This document shows, one piece after another, positions 56,580 to 64,000 of a stretch of 64,000 nucleotides of DNA. The position numbers were made by a program, and so were the translations under genes. Within the stretch, counting starts at the first letter, position 1, and every line of letters starts with the position of its first letter. Source of the stretch: Firmicutes bacterium ASF500 (GTDB lineage: Bacteria; Bacillota; Clostridia; Oscillospirales; Oscillospiraceae); contig CP097573.1 of NCBI GenBank assembly GCA_000492175.2, forward strand, positions 3,286,001 through 3,350,000, given 5' to 3'. The notes beneath the pieces were generated by a model. The model ran no database searches. It was given only the letters and a program-made list of their open reading frames with translations, and was not told the origin of the DNA.

Positions 56580-57110
56580 TTATTCTTTCAATTTTTCTTT
56601 TATCCGCTTTTTGATCCTATGTACTTTCGTCGCCAATGCCTGTTTTGTGAGGTTCATCTCTGGGCACAGCTCCCGATAGGAATAGCCTTCCCAATAAATT
56701 TTGCACAGCAGGTCAAAATCATCTTTAGGCACGAGGCCATCTAACTCCAAGGCCAAGCTGATATGGGGCTCAGCGGGCGGAACATATAACTGTTCATAGC
56801 GAAACAGGCGCTTTGTCCACCTGTTTTCCTCTCTGACCAGGTCCATTACCTTGTATTGCAGTGTTTTATACAGCCACCCGACCGGCTTGTCACTGGACAA
56901 AACCGTTTCCTTCATATCCCATGCCAAAGCAAATGTCTCTTGTACGGCATCTTCCGCACGTCCGTTGACAGGGGCGTTTTGGTCCCGTGCTTTCAGAAGC
57001 GCGCTCGCGTAGCGAAGCATCCCGCTATATTCCTGCACAAAAAAATCATGGAAGATTCTCTGTGCCTCTTGCTCGGCTACATTTTGCTCAGCTGCATTTC
57101 CTTGACTCAT
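56580..57110 (-). CDS. ECF-type sigma-70 factor
   Basis: 176 residues. Region 2: FHDFFVQEYSGMLRYASALLKARDQN, AEDAVQETFALAWDM, GWLYKTLQYKVMDLVREENRW. Region 4: LDGLVPKDDFDLLCKIYWEGYSYRELCPEMNLTKQALATKVHRIKKRIKEKLKE. Insert (NAPVNGR) as in SigY-like proteins. It is first in the minus-strand operon with the anti-sigma-like and secreted protein genes. A 75-base spacer to the anti-sigma gene may hold its own promoter. Confidence 0.9.
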   Translation of the reverse strand: MSQGNAAEQNVAEQEAQRIFHDFFVQEYSGMLRYASALLKARDQNAPVNGRAEDAVQETFALAWDMKETVLSSDKPVGWLYKTLQYKVMDLVREENRWTKRLFRYEQLYVPPAEPHISLALELDGLVPKDDFDLLCKIYWEGYSYRELCPEMNLTKQALATKVHRIKKRIKEKLKE

Positions 57111-57157
57111 TCAATCTCACCGCCTTCTCTTTCGCAGTTTTCGCCATACATCTTCTG

Positions 57158-57508
57158 TTATATCGCCGGCGGTTTGTACTCAACTATTTTTTTGACGCTT
57201 TCAATAATTCCAACTATAACCTGTCGCTGGATGCCATTCAGAGGCTCAAACAGAGCTTGAATATAGTCATGTTCCGCCTGGGGCATGGCGCCTGTCAGCA
57301 GATAGTCGGTACTGGTGCCCAATGCACGGCTGATTTTGATGATACTATCAGACCCAAGGCCCTTTTCTCCCCGTTCCACACATGCGATAAAATTCAAAGA
57401 TAATCCCGCACGATCCGCAAGCTTGTCTTGAGTCCACCCTAATTCCTCCCGCAGCTTTAAAATACGGCGGCCAACCTCATTTGCCAGTTGGTTGTTACTT
57501 TTAGGCAT
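57158..57508 (-). CDS. Xre-family regulator
   Basis: 116 residues from MPKSNNQLANEVGRRILKLREELGWTQDKLADRAGLSLNFIACVERGEKGLGSDSIIKISRALGTSTDYLLTGAMP, a complete Cro/C1 HTH, with a C-terminal helical tail EHDYIQALFEPLNGIQRQVIVGIIESVKKIVEY. AAGGTG upstream. Just left lies the sigma gene. It probably controls nearby genes; target unknown. Confidence 0.88.
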   Translation of the reverse strand: MPKSNNQLANEVGRRILKLREELGWTQDKLADRAGLSLNFIACVERGEKGLGSDSIIKISRALGTSTDYLLTGAMPQAEHDYIQALFEPLNGIQRQVIVGIIESVKKIVEYKPPAI

Positions 57509-58028
57509 GAATGTCACCTTCTTCTATTTTTTTAGAGATATTCTATCAATTTAGCCATAGTTTATGTAGTTTCTATCGTGCTTAAAAAGTATTATACTAT
57601 AACCAAAGAGATGTTTCAACGAATTTTTCCTCTATAGAAATGTAAACAATTGCCCCTTTATAGACATTACATAGTGAGAATACGCCTGTGATGTGCGGCC
57701 CGCTGGGAAATAAAGTTAATAAAGGAATAATCCTGATGATCTAAAATCCACCGCCAAGGCATTGTTTTGCCTTGGCGGTGGACTAAGTATAGGGCTAAAG
57801 AAGGTCCTTTGAAACGCCCTGCTCTCCAAATGTTGATACAGAGAAATAACCAAACTACAGGATTCTTTTGATGAAATATTAGCCACATGTTGCAGAAGGA
57901 GGCAGTGGCGTTCAAAGGGTCTAGAATGGATTTCTTTGCATACCGGCAAAATGGTACGCTTTTCCGACATGCCAGTATTCATTCCCATATGTCTCCTTTG
58001 TATAATTTTGTCGAAGGAGGTTGTTGGT
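57509..58028. other. Gene-free spacer between two Xre genes
   Basis: 520 bases, AT-rich near 57520-57660 with TATAGAAATGT/ACATTACATAG-like repeats that may be operators, then a strong hairpin at 57748-57781. No gene supported; the short frames here lack ribosome binding sites. Confidence 0.5.
57748..57781. terminator. Strong hairpin
   Basis: CCACCGCCAAGGCA / TGCCTTGGCGGTGG, perfect 14-bp stem, 6-base loop TTGTTT. Little T-run, so terminator or protein-binding site. Confidence 0.55.
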
Positions 58029-58373
58029 ATGGGAATCCAACAAAATATGGCTGACATGATGAACATTGTGAAACGGAAAAGAGGGATTTCTGTAGTGGAA
58101 TTTTCCGAAGAATTGGGAATTTCCTGCTCCACGCTTCAGGAATACCTCAATGCGCGGGGAAATCCCACGGTTCAAATGGTAGAACACATTGCCCGTAAAT
58201 TAGAGTTTGACCCCATCGCTCTTATAGCGGGCCTTTTTGAACCGGATCAAATAAAAATACTGCTCTTGCTTTTGGAGTCAACGCAGGAGCTTTCGCGTCT
58301 CCCGCAGCCCAAAAAGCGAAAACTTGCCGAGTTGCTTCAGGAAATGGTACAGCTATGGGAGGAGGACGTATGA
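58029..58373 (+). CDS. Xre-family regulator
   Basis: 114 residues from MGIQQNMADMMNIVKRKRGISVVEFSEELGISCSTLQEYLNARGNPTVQMVEHIARKLEFDPIALIAG: HTH of Cro/C1 type, with a helical tail IKILLLLLESTQELSRLPQPKKRKLAELLQEMVQLWEE. GGAGG precedes the ATG. Its end overlaps the next start (ATGA). Confidence 0.85.
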   Translation: MGIQQNMADMMNIVKRKRGISVVEFSEELGISCSTLQEYLNARGNPTVQMVEHIARKLEFDPIALIAGLFEPDQIKILLLLLESTQELSRLPQPKKRKLAELLQEMVQLWEEDV

Positions 58374-58606
58374 GCAAAGAACGAACGCCTTTACTGCATC
58401 CACAAGATGAATTGAGTTTTCGAAAACCCCTTCGTGTTACTCAAGTTTACGTGTTCAGGCAGGGCGGCGCTTACCCGGTCTGTCCGCAATGTGGCATTTC
58501 CCTGGAACGGGAATTTCAGAATTTTTGTGACCGCTGCGGGCAAAAGCTGGACTGGAAACAATTCAAACACGCTCAGATTATTTACTCCGGCCCGGATGAT
58601 GAATGA
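58370..58606 (+). CDS. Small zinc-ribbon protein
   Basis: 78 residues. The N-terminus PLLHPQDELSFRKPLRVTQVYVFRQGGAYPVCPQCGISLEREFQNFCDRCGQKLDWKQF carries a C-x-x-C ... C-x-x-C zinc ribbon; C-terminus IIYSGPDDE. Coupled to the Xre gene. Might be an anti-repressor or partner; unknown. Confidence 0.7.
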   Translation: MSKERTPLLHPQDELSFRKPLRVTQVYVFRQGGAYPVCPQCGISLEREFQNFCDRCGQKLDWKQFKHAQIIYSGPDDE

Positions 58607-58611
58607 GGCTT

Positions 58612-58904
58612 CGTCACGGATACCCCTGCGGGCATACAGCTTCACCAACCGCTCTAAAACGTCAGCACAGGAGCCGGCGGACTGCTCCGGACAGGCGGCC
58701 GGGAAGCGGAGCCTAGAAAATTCATCAATGGCGGTATACTGAACAGGCTTTCAGGCCGCCGGGACTGGCACGCCAAGGTTTTATATTCCCATCCCAGCGT
58801 GCCAGCCAGAAGTAAGCATATGACCGGCTCTTGTTGTACTTCCGGCTGGCACAGCTTAAGCCATATTTCTCCGCATGTTTTATCAATGGTTGCCTGTATG
58901 CCAT
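58612..58904 (-). pseudogene. IS481-like transposase remnant with internal deletion
   Basis: On the minus strand from 58904: MAYRQPLIKHAEKYGLSCASRKYNKSRSYAYFWLARWDGNIK, a helix-turn-helix start of IS481-type (rve) transposases, then after about 58742 in another frame QYTAIDEFSRLRFPAACPEQSAGSCADVLERLVKLYARRGI, which is part of the DDE domain. The region between them is missing and a stop ends the first part. Non-functional. Confidence 0.75.
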
Positions 58905-59068
58905 GTCCTGTGTTATACTCTTACTGGTGAAGGATTGTGGCCTCCTCTCGGTTCTGCCATTATACTCCTGCAGCCCAAAGTATCGCAGCATACTTGAAAA
59001 TCAGGATTGACTTTTGCGGCGCCCTTTTTGGACAGAAAGGGGCGCTGTAGTTTGAGGTGAAGTTTGAT

Positions 59069-60004
59069 ATGAAGATTCAAAAGGCCGCCTTGATTGGGGC
59101 GGGCGCGATTGGCGCCTATCTGATCTGGAGTTTTGACGGTGTTCCCAACCTTACTTTTACCGTAGTGGCGGAGGGAGAGCGGAAGGAACGGCTGGAACGG
59201 GACGGCATCGTAATCAATGGAGTGCGCTGTCCCCTTCGGGTGCGGGAGCCTGAGCAGGCGGGCCCCCAGGACCTTGTTTTTATCGCCACCAAATACGGAG
59301 GACTGGACGGGGCCGTTTCCATGCTCCCGCCGCTCATGGGGCCGGATACCCTGGTCCTCAGCCTGCTCAACGGAGTGGACAGCGAGGACCGGGTGGCCCA
59401 GGCGGTGGGGCCGGAGCATGTAGTCCATTCCGTTATCCGCATCGCCTCCCGGCGGACGCAGGCGGGGGTCTATTTTGAGCCGGACCGGGTGATTGGATTG
59501 ACCTTCGGTATGGCGGACGCCAAGCCGGAGGACGGTTGGAAGATGGAGGCCCTGTCAGCTCTATTTGCCAACACCCGCCTGCGCTGGAGCCGCTCCGAGG
59601 ATATTCTGACGGACATCTGGCTGAAATTCGCCAGCAACATCGCCAACAACCTCCCCCAGGCGGTGATCGGCGCGCCGGCCAGCCTGTACGCCAGGAGCGA
59701 GCACGGGATGCTTCTTGCCCAAAGGCTCTGGACAGAGGTGGCGGCTGTGGCCGCTGTCCGGGGCGTACATTTGCCGGAGGAGGTCCTTATTTTTCCCGGC
59801 CAGTCCCCGGCGGCCAAGTACTCCACCCTCCAGGACCTGGAGGCCGGCCGGCACACGGAGATCGATATGTTCGCCGGACAGATGCTCCGTATGGCGGCGG
59901 AGGCCTGGATCGCCGTCCCCTACTGCGAATACACTTACCACGCCATCAAGGCGCTGGAGGAAAAGAACGACGGACTGTTTGACGGGAGGGAATGGGAGAG
60001 ATGA
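59069..60004 (+). CDS. panE: Ketopantoate reductase (2-dehydropantoate 2-reductase)
   Basis: 311 residues. The N-terminal Rossmann motif KIQKAALIGAGAIGAYLIWSF binds NADPH. QDLVFIATKYGGLDGAVSML and SLLNGVDSEDRVAQAVG carry the family N-G-x-x-S block; the active Lys lies in DIWLKFASNIANNLPQAVIGAP; DLEAGRHTEIDMFAGQML is the C-terminal signature. It reduces ketopantoate to pantoate for coenzyme A synthesis. GAGGTGAAG 6 bases upstream of ATG 59069 selects this start over the GTG at 59057. Intact. Confidence 0.88.
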   Translation: MKIQKAALIGAGAIGAYLIWSFDGVPNLTFTVVAEGERKERLERDGIVINGVRCPLRVREPEQAGPQDLVFIATKYGGLDGAVSMLPPLMGPDTLVLSLLNGVDSEDRVAQAVGPEHVVHSVIRIASRRTQAGVYFEPDRVIGLTFGMADAKPEDGWKMEALSALFANTRLRWSRSEDILTDIWLKFASNIANNLPQAVIGAPASLYARSEHGMLLAQRLWTEVAAVAAVRGVHLPEEVLIFPGQSPAAKYSTLQDLEAGRHTEIDMFAGQMLRMAAEAWIAVPYCEYTYHAIKALEEKNDGLFDGREWER

Positions 60005-60066
60005 ATTACCGCAGATTGGGAAAGACCGGCCTGATGGTCAGCGAGATCGGCTTCGGCGGGGAGTGA
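60001..60066 (+). pseudogene. N-terminal stub of an aldo/keto reductase
   Basis: 21 codons MNYRRLGKTGLMVSEIGFGGE then TGA. The family continues E-W-M/L; here TGA stands where TGG would be and six codons later a terminator begins. The rest of the gene is missing. The ATG overlaps the panE stop (ATGA), so the two were once an operon. Confidence 0.7.
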
Positions 60067-60084
60067 ATGGACCTCTTTCGAAAC

Positions 60085-60136
60085 AAAAAAGGGTGTTGGC
60101 CGTATGGTTGAAAAACCAAAGGCCGGCGCCCTTTTT
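60085..60136. terminator. Terminator after the panE operon
   Basis: AAAAAAGGGTGTTGGCC pairs with GGCCGGCGCCCTTTTTT around a loop of about 18 bases; T-run on both strands, so it may serve the convergent gene as well. Confidence 0.8.
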
Positions 60137-60197
60137 TGTATAAAGGAACCACTCGCTGGGCGAGTGGTTCCGAGGTGGTAATTTTTCGATTTGCTGT

Positions 60198-62457
60198 TTA
60201 TGCCTTCCTTTCGCAGAAGCGCTGGAGCATAGACGCCGCCTGAGCGCGGGTGGTCTGGCCCTGGGGCTCGAACCGCCCGTCGCTGTGACCGACGACGATG
60301 CCGTTTTCCACCGCCCAGCGGACGGCCTCCAGCGCGTAGCCGCTGATATTGTCCGTATCGGTGAAGCTCAGCGTCTGATGGGCCGCGGGACTGCCGGCGC
60401 AGTGCCAGAGCATGACAGCCAGCTGTTCGCGGGTGATGGAGTCGCCGGGGCCGAATGTTCCATCGCCATAGCCGCTGACAACGCCGCTTGCCGCCGCCCA
60501 GCGGACGGGCTCAGTGTACCACACGTCTCCCGGTACGTCGCTAAAGGGCAGGGCGCGGTCAACCACGGGACTGCCCTCCAGCCGCCAGAGGATGGCGGCG
60601 ACCATGGCGCGGCTGGTGCTGCTGTTCGGGGCAAAGGTGCGGCTGTCCATGCCTACCATCAGGCCGTGCTCAAGGCAGTAGTGGACGCCGTCGTGATACC
60701 ACCCGTTCAGGTCGGAATCCTCATAGGGCGAGATGGGACAGGTCTTGTCTTTGGGACAGCTGGGCACGGCGCCGGAGATTGGCTTGAAGGTGGCTTTGAT
60801 GGTCACCTTTCCAGTGGGCTGGGTGAAGACGTAGGTCCCGCCGCCCCTGTCGGTGACGGCCACCGGCTTGCCGTTCCGGTCGGTAACGGTGAGGCCGTCG
60901 ATCTGCCAGCCCTTGTCGGGTGTGAGGGTGACGGTCACCTTGTCGCCCCGCTCAGGGCGCTGGGGCGTGCATTCCACTTTGCCGTGGTCGCTCTTTTCTA
61001 TGATTGGCGCGTAGGTGGCCGGACTGCTTGACCCACCGCTGGACCCGCCGCCGGAAGGCGGTGTGGGAGTGGGGTCGGGGGTTTCACTGCCGGACGCGGT
61101 GTAGCCGATGGCGTAGGTGGAGAACTTTGTAGCGTAGATGTAAATCAAACCGCTGGTCTCGTCCAGCCGGAAGGTACCTCCTGCTTTTGTATCCGCTTGG
61201 GTCAGTGCCTCGGCTTTTCCATCGTGGTGACGGTAGACCGTTACGCTGTCCTTGTCGGAAAAATCGTAGGACACCACGATCTCCAGCACTTTATCTTTGG
61301 TGTCGGTGATGATTGTGGTTCCGGCATTGGAACCGCCCGTTACTTCCTTCACCAGGGACAGGTCCAGGAATTCCACCGTTTTTCCGCTGGCTATCTGCTT
61401 GATTTCAGCCGCGCCGGCGGCGGCGGTCTCCTCCTTCTTTTCCACAGTGAGCTTTACAGTGACGGTTTGGCCGGACTCCACGTCCTGAGCCTCGGCGACC
61501 TCATCCACGCCGCCTACCACCACAGCGGGAGTATTGTCCTTAACCTCCACCACGCTGTTTTTCTTGCCGTCAGGCATTTTGATATCCTTTGCAGTGGCGT
61601 CGCTGTCAGTCAGCACGACCAGAATGGTCTTGGTAATCTTGTCACCTTCACTTTCCTGTTCCGCTACCACGTTGTAGGTTCCCGCCGGGACATCGGAGAA
61701 ACTGTAGGTCCCGTCGGCGCCTGTAGTGACAGGCTGGCCGATCTGCCTGTTGCCCTGCATCAGCTTAACTGACGCGCCGCTGACGGCAGTGTTACCATCA
61801 TTACCCGTCACCGTGCCGGAGATGGAATAGGTGGGCGTGGGTGTGGGTACAGGGATTTCCTCCGTGCGCAGGACGCGGCCGCAGACGGTACACTTGAAGG
61901 TTTTAATGCCCTCTTCGGTTTCGGTGACCGGCTTGGTCACCGTCCCGCTGTCCTCTGCGTGGACAGCGTAACCACCCTTCTGAGCGTCGTCGGTAATGGG
62001 ACAGCCAGCGGCGGTGCACGCATGCCAGTGGTGGGTCTCGCTGGTGGTCCAATCCTCAGCCCAGGTGTGGGTGTGGGATGGGTCAACGGTCCGGGTGTAG
62101 CCGCAGTCGTTACAGGTGTCGTCCTGGTCATCATCATAGGTATGGACACCGTATCCGTCCTTCTGGTCGTCGCCGGTGATGGGACAGTCGGCGGCGGTAC
62201 ACGCATGCCAGTGGTGGGTCTCGCTGGGGGTCTTCCTGTACCAAGGTATAGGTGACAGCGGTATCCACCTTTTTGTACCACTGGAAGCCATCGGACATCG
62301 GCTGACCCATATAGGTTGCCGTTACAGTGTAATTGTTGTCCGCCGTGGGCTGCTCTTTAATCTCCAACGCGCTGACAGCCCACACTGTGGTGGGCAGAAG
62401 GCCCAGCAACAGGCAGAGGGTAAGCAAAACGGAAAGCAGGCGTTTTGTATGTTTCAT
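60198..62457 (-). pseudogene. Secreted S-layer-homology (SLH) protein, frameshifted
   Basis: The start MKHTKRLLSVLLTLCLLLGLLPTTVWAV is a signal peptide, but its frame ends in nonsense after YTLVQEDPQ. The remaining 690 residues are in the next frame: two ETHHWHACTAA/G repeats with a CNDCGYTRTVD and CTVCGRVL zinc-like pair, a carboxypeptidase-regulatory-like domain (SISGTVTGNDGNTAVSGASVKLMQGNRQIGQPVTTGADGTYSFSDVPAGTYNV), a beta domain, a Ser/Gly linker and InlB-repeat-like part (KGWQIDGLTVTDRNGKPVAV), then three SLH motifs at the C-terminus. Removing one base from the five-G run at 62226-62230 restores one 750-residue protein. It would attach to the cell wall. Confidence 0.85.
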
Positions 62458-62472
62458 AGTGATAACCTCCTA

Positions 62473-63408
62473 TCAAAGCTCGTCTTGGGCGGGAAGGAAC
62501 AGTTGGCCGGCCAAGTCCAGCAGGCTCTCCCGGCTGGCTCCGGCGTCCACGCTGAGGCTGTACAGCTGGCCGGGGACCACATCAAACCAGACCACCTTGC
62601 CCGCGCCGCCGTCGTTCCAGGCCAGCCGGGCCGGACACCAGCCCACCTCGGCCTCGGCGCGATGGCCGAACTCCTCCTCCACGCCGGAAATGTCGGCGAA
62701 GTCGGAGCTTGTGTCGTAGGTGAGGGCAATGCGGTAGACACAGCCCACGCCGTCCAGGGTGAAGGTGGTCTCACCCACCGCCAGGCCGTCCAGGTGGAAG
62801 GCGTTGTAGTGTATGTCCCCCGCGCCCTCCGGGGCATTGTTCAGCTGTCCGCCCAAGGTGGAGAAGATGCTGTCCACCGTGTCCAGCAGGTCGGCGGGGG
62901 TCATGTCGGACCGGACGGACCACTGGATTTGACCGGAGTACCAGCTGACCTGGGCGGTCTTGTCGTTGGAGCGGAGGGTCAGAGCGGCGCCGCCGGCGCT
63001 CCACTCCACCTGGTCGGTCCAGGCCTCGCTGTAGAAGATGTCCTGGGGCTCATCAGTCTTCCACGCCCGCAGGGTAACGGCGTGGCCGCCCCGGTCAAAT
63101 TCCGCCTGGGCGATGGGGGTCTCGCTGGAGCTGGGCAGCAGGTCGTAGATTACGTTTCGGGCGTCCGCCGGCAGGGGCAGCTCATAGCCGTATCCGGCCA
63201 GATCGGCGGCGGTGACGCCGGCCTCCGGCACGGAGGGGGACTGCCAGAACAGGACGCCAACAACCACGCACAGGCAGGCCGCCGCTGCAGCCAGGCTCCT
63301 CCAAGCGACCGCGCGCCTGTGCTTCGGAACAGCCAGAGCCTCCTCCAGCAGGTCGTTGTCCACGGCGTTCATGAACAACAGAAATCGTTCGTATACGCGT
63401 TCGCTCAT
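62473..63408 (-). CDS. Membrane anti-sigma-like protein
   Basis: 311 residues. Cytoplasmic N-terminal helices (MSERVYERFLLFMNAVDNDLLEEALAVPKHRRAV), a membrane segment at about 37-54 (SLAAAAACLCVVVGVLFW), and an extracellular domain (GYGYELPLPADARNVIYDLLPSSSETPIAQAEFDRGGHAVTLRAWKTDEPQDIFYSEAWTDQVEWSAGGAALTLRS). Acidic. It overlaps the sigma gene by 4 bases and precedes the SLH gene, so it is most likely the anti-sigma factor that holds the sigma below. GC-rich codons as in panE. Confidence 0.72.
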   Translation of the reverse strand: MSERVYERFLLFMNAVDNDLLEEALAVPKHRRAVAWRSLAAAAACLCVVVGVLFWQSPSVPEAGVTAADLAGYGYELPLPADARNVIYDLLPSSSETPIAQAEFDRGGHAVTLRAWKTDEPQDIFYSEAWTDQVEWSAGGAALTLRSNDKTAQVSWYSGQIQWSVRSDMTPADLLDTVDSIFSTLGGQLNNAPEGAGDIHYNAFHLDGLAVGETTFTLDGVGCVYRIALTYDTSSDFADISGVEEEFGHRAEAEVGWCPARLAWNDGGAGKVVWFDVVPGQLYSLSVDAGASRESLLDLAGQLFLPAQDEL

Positions 63409-63956
63409 ACATAAATCCCCTCCTCTTCCATAGCCTTGCGGAGCTTACTGCGGGTGCGGAACAGGGCGGACTTGACCTTTTCCTCCCCCACGCCGCACTC
63501 CTGGGCAATCTCCAGGATACTCATACCGTACCAGTACCGCCGGAGGAAGTAACGGCGGTGCTCCTCGCTCTGCCTGCGGAGAAAGCGGTCGAGAAAGTCG
63601 TGGAAGATCACCTTGTCCGCCACCGTGTTCCCGGGTTCCGGCAGGCTGCTGTTCAACTCCTCAAAGGTTTCCACCAGGGTGGAGTCCCGCCTTTGAGCGC
63701 GGTTGTAGGCCAGCCGGTTCAGGGCCAGGTTCCGGGTGATGCGGCCCACAAAACCACCTAAGTAGGCGGGCCGCTGGGGCGGGATCGCGTTCCAGGTCTG
63801 GATCCAGGTGTCGTTTACGCACTCCTCGATATCCTGCTCGTCCCACAGGATGCGCCGGGCAATGGACCAGCACATAGCGCCATATTTTTCCAACAGATGT
63901 GCGATGGCTTCCTCCGCCCGCCGGAAAAACAGCTCGATAATCTGGATATCTGACAT
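63405..63956 (-). CDS. ECF-type sigma-70 factor
   Basis: 183 residues. Region 2: LFFRRAEEAIAHLLEKYGAMCWSIARRILWDEQDIEECVNDTWIQTWNAIPPQRPAYLGGFVGRITRNLALNRLAYNRAQRR. Region 4: LRRQSEEHRRYFLRRYWYGMSILEIAQECGVGEEKVKSALFRTRSKLRKAMEEEGI. Ribosome binding site GGAGG upstream of the ATG, and TATATA near 63975 may be part of its promoter. It probably governs the anti-sigma and SLH genes. Confidence 0.9.
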   Translation of the reverse strand: MSDIQIIELFFRRAEEAIAHLLEKYGAMCWSIARRILWDEQDIEECVNDTWIQTWNAIPPQRPAYLGGFVGRITRNLALNRLAYNRAQRRDSTLVETFEELNSSLPEPGNTVADKVIFHDFLDRFLRRQSEEHRRYFLRRYWYGMSILEIAQECGVGEEKVKSALFRTRSKLRKAMEEEGIYV

Positions 63957-64000
63957 CTCTTTACCTCCCTATATATATTTAGACAGATTTTTTACCGCCG

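Noticed and set aside
1..64000. rRNA genes, complete tRNA genes, CRISPR arrays, antibiotic-resistance genes
   Set aside because: None could be recognised. The FtsX fragment and GntR gene hint at a peptide-antibiotic exporter, but the operon is broken.

Overview
The window reads as a Gram-positive gut anaerobe of the class Clostridia, probably an Oscillospirales relative (inference from gene content: Tn1549-type conjugation genes, high-GC codon use with GGAGG ribosome binding sites, an S-layer-homology protein, ECF sigma/anti-sigma pairs). It is mostly accessory DNA: a mosaic of integrative elements nested in or fused to one another, with ordinary chromosomal genes only at the right end. Some junctions could be assembly joins rather than real recombination, and they are flagged where seen.

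1-6.1 kb is a scrap yard of element ends: the tail of a conjugation gene set (NlpC/P60, DUF4315, DUF4366, all minus strand) fused to an FtsX permease fragment and a GntR regulator, then the regulatory end of a Tn1549-type element (sigma factor, a gene-free structured stretch, two small genes, the first 30 codons of a large serine recombinase). An IS21-family element (3876-6087) cuts the recombinase and, on its other side, a ParM-type gene. Its two flanks do not match.

6.1-31.8 kb is the body of a conjugative element. A long tightly packed plus-strand operon carries partition genes, two DNA methyltransferases, an amidoligase with a gamma-glutamylcyclotransferase-like partner, an S-adenosylmethionine synthetase, two PP-loop (PAPS-reductase-like) proteins, a VapD/Cas2-like protein, an LPD25-type protein and many small unknowns. 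Then come a candidate oriT, MobC, relaxase, PcfB, VirD4, Maff2, VirB6, PrgI and the first part of VirB4. A toxin-antitoxin pair sits inside the conjugation genes on the opposite strand.

31.8-38.4 kb is a second element inserted in virB4. It has a serine recombinase, a double-SWIM protein, an Xre repressor and, driven the other way, a small-gene operon ending in a diversity-generating retroelement (DGR) target protein and the start of its Avd partner. The template repeat and reverse transcriptase are missing because the sequence switches at about 38,440 to unrelated element DNA: a ribbon-helix-helix-like fragment, a recombinase lacking its catalytic domain, a metallophosphoesterase and an alcohol dehydrogenase stub.

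41.2-53.3 kb is bracketed by two 247-bp diverged direct repeats and looks like an integrative mobilisable element: MobV relaxase, a matching pMV158-type oriT with a recognisable nic site, a RepA_N initiator, Xre regulators and a large serine recombinase. Its AT-richer cargo is a three-gene ABC-ATPase conflict system (nuclease-like protein, middle component, DUF3732 ATPase), a predicted anti-phage ABC-3C system.

53.5-58.9 kb holds an intact IS1595-family insertion with an 8-bp target duplication, IS256 and IS481 remnants, an ECF sigma/anti-sigma/secreted-protein operon and Xre regulators. 59-64 kb looks like resident chromosome: a ketopantoate reductase, an aldo/keto reductase stub, a secreted SLH-domain protein with a frameshift, and a second ECF sigma/anti-sigma pair.
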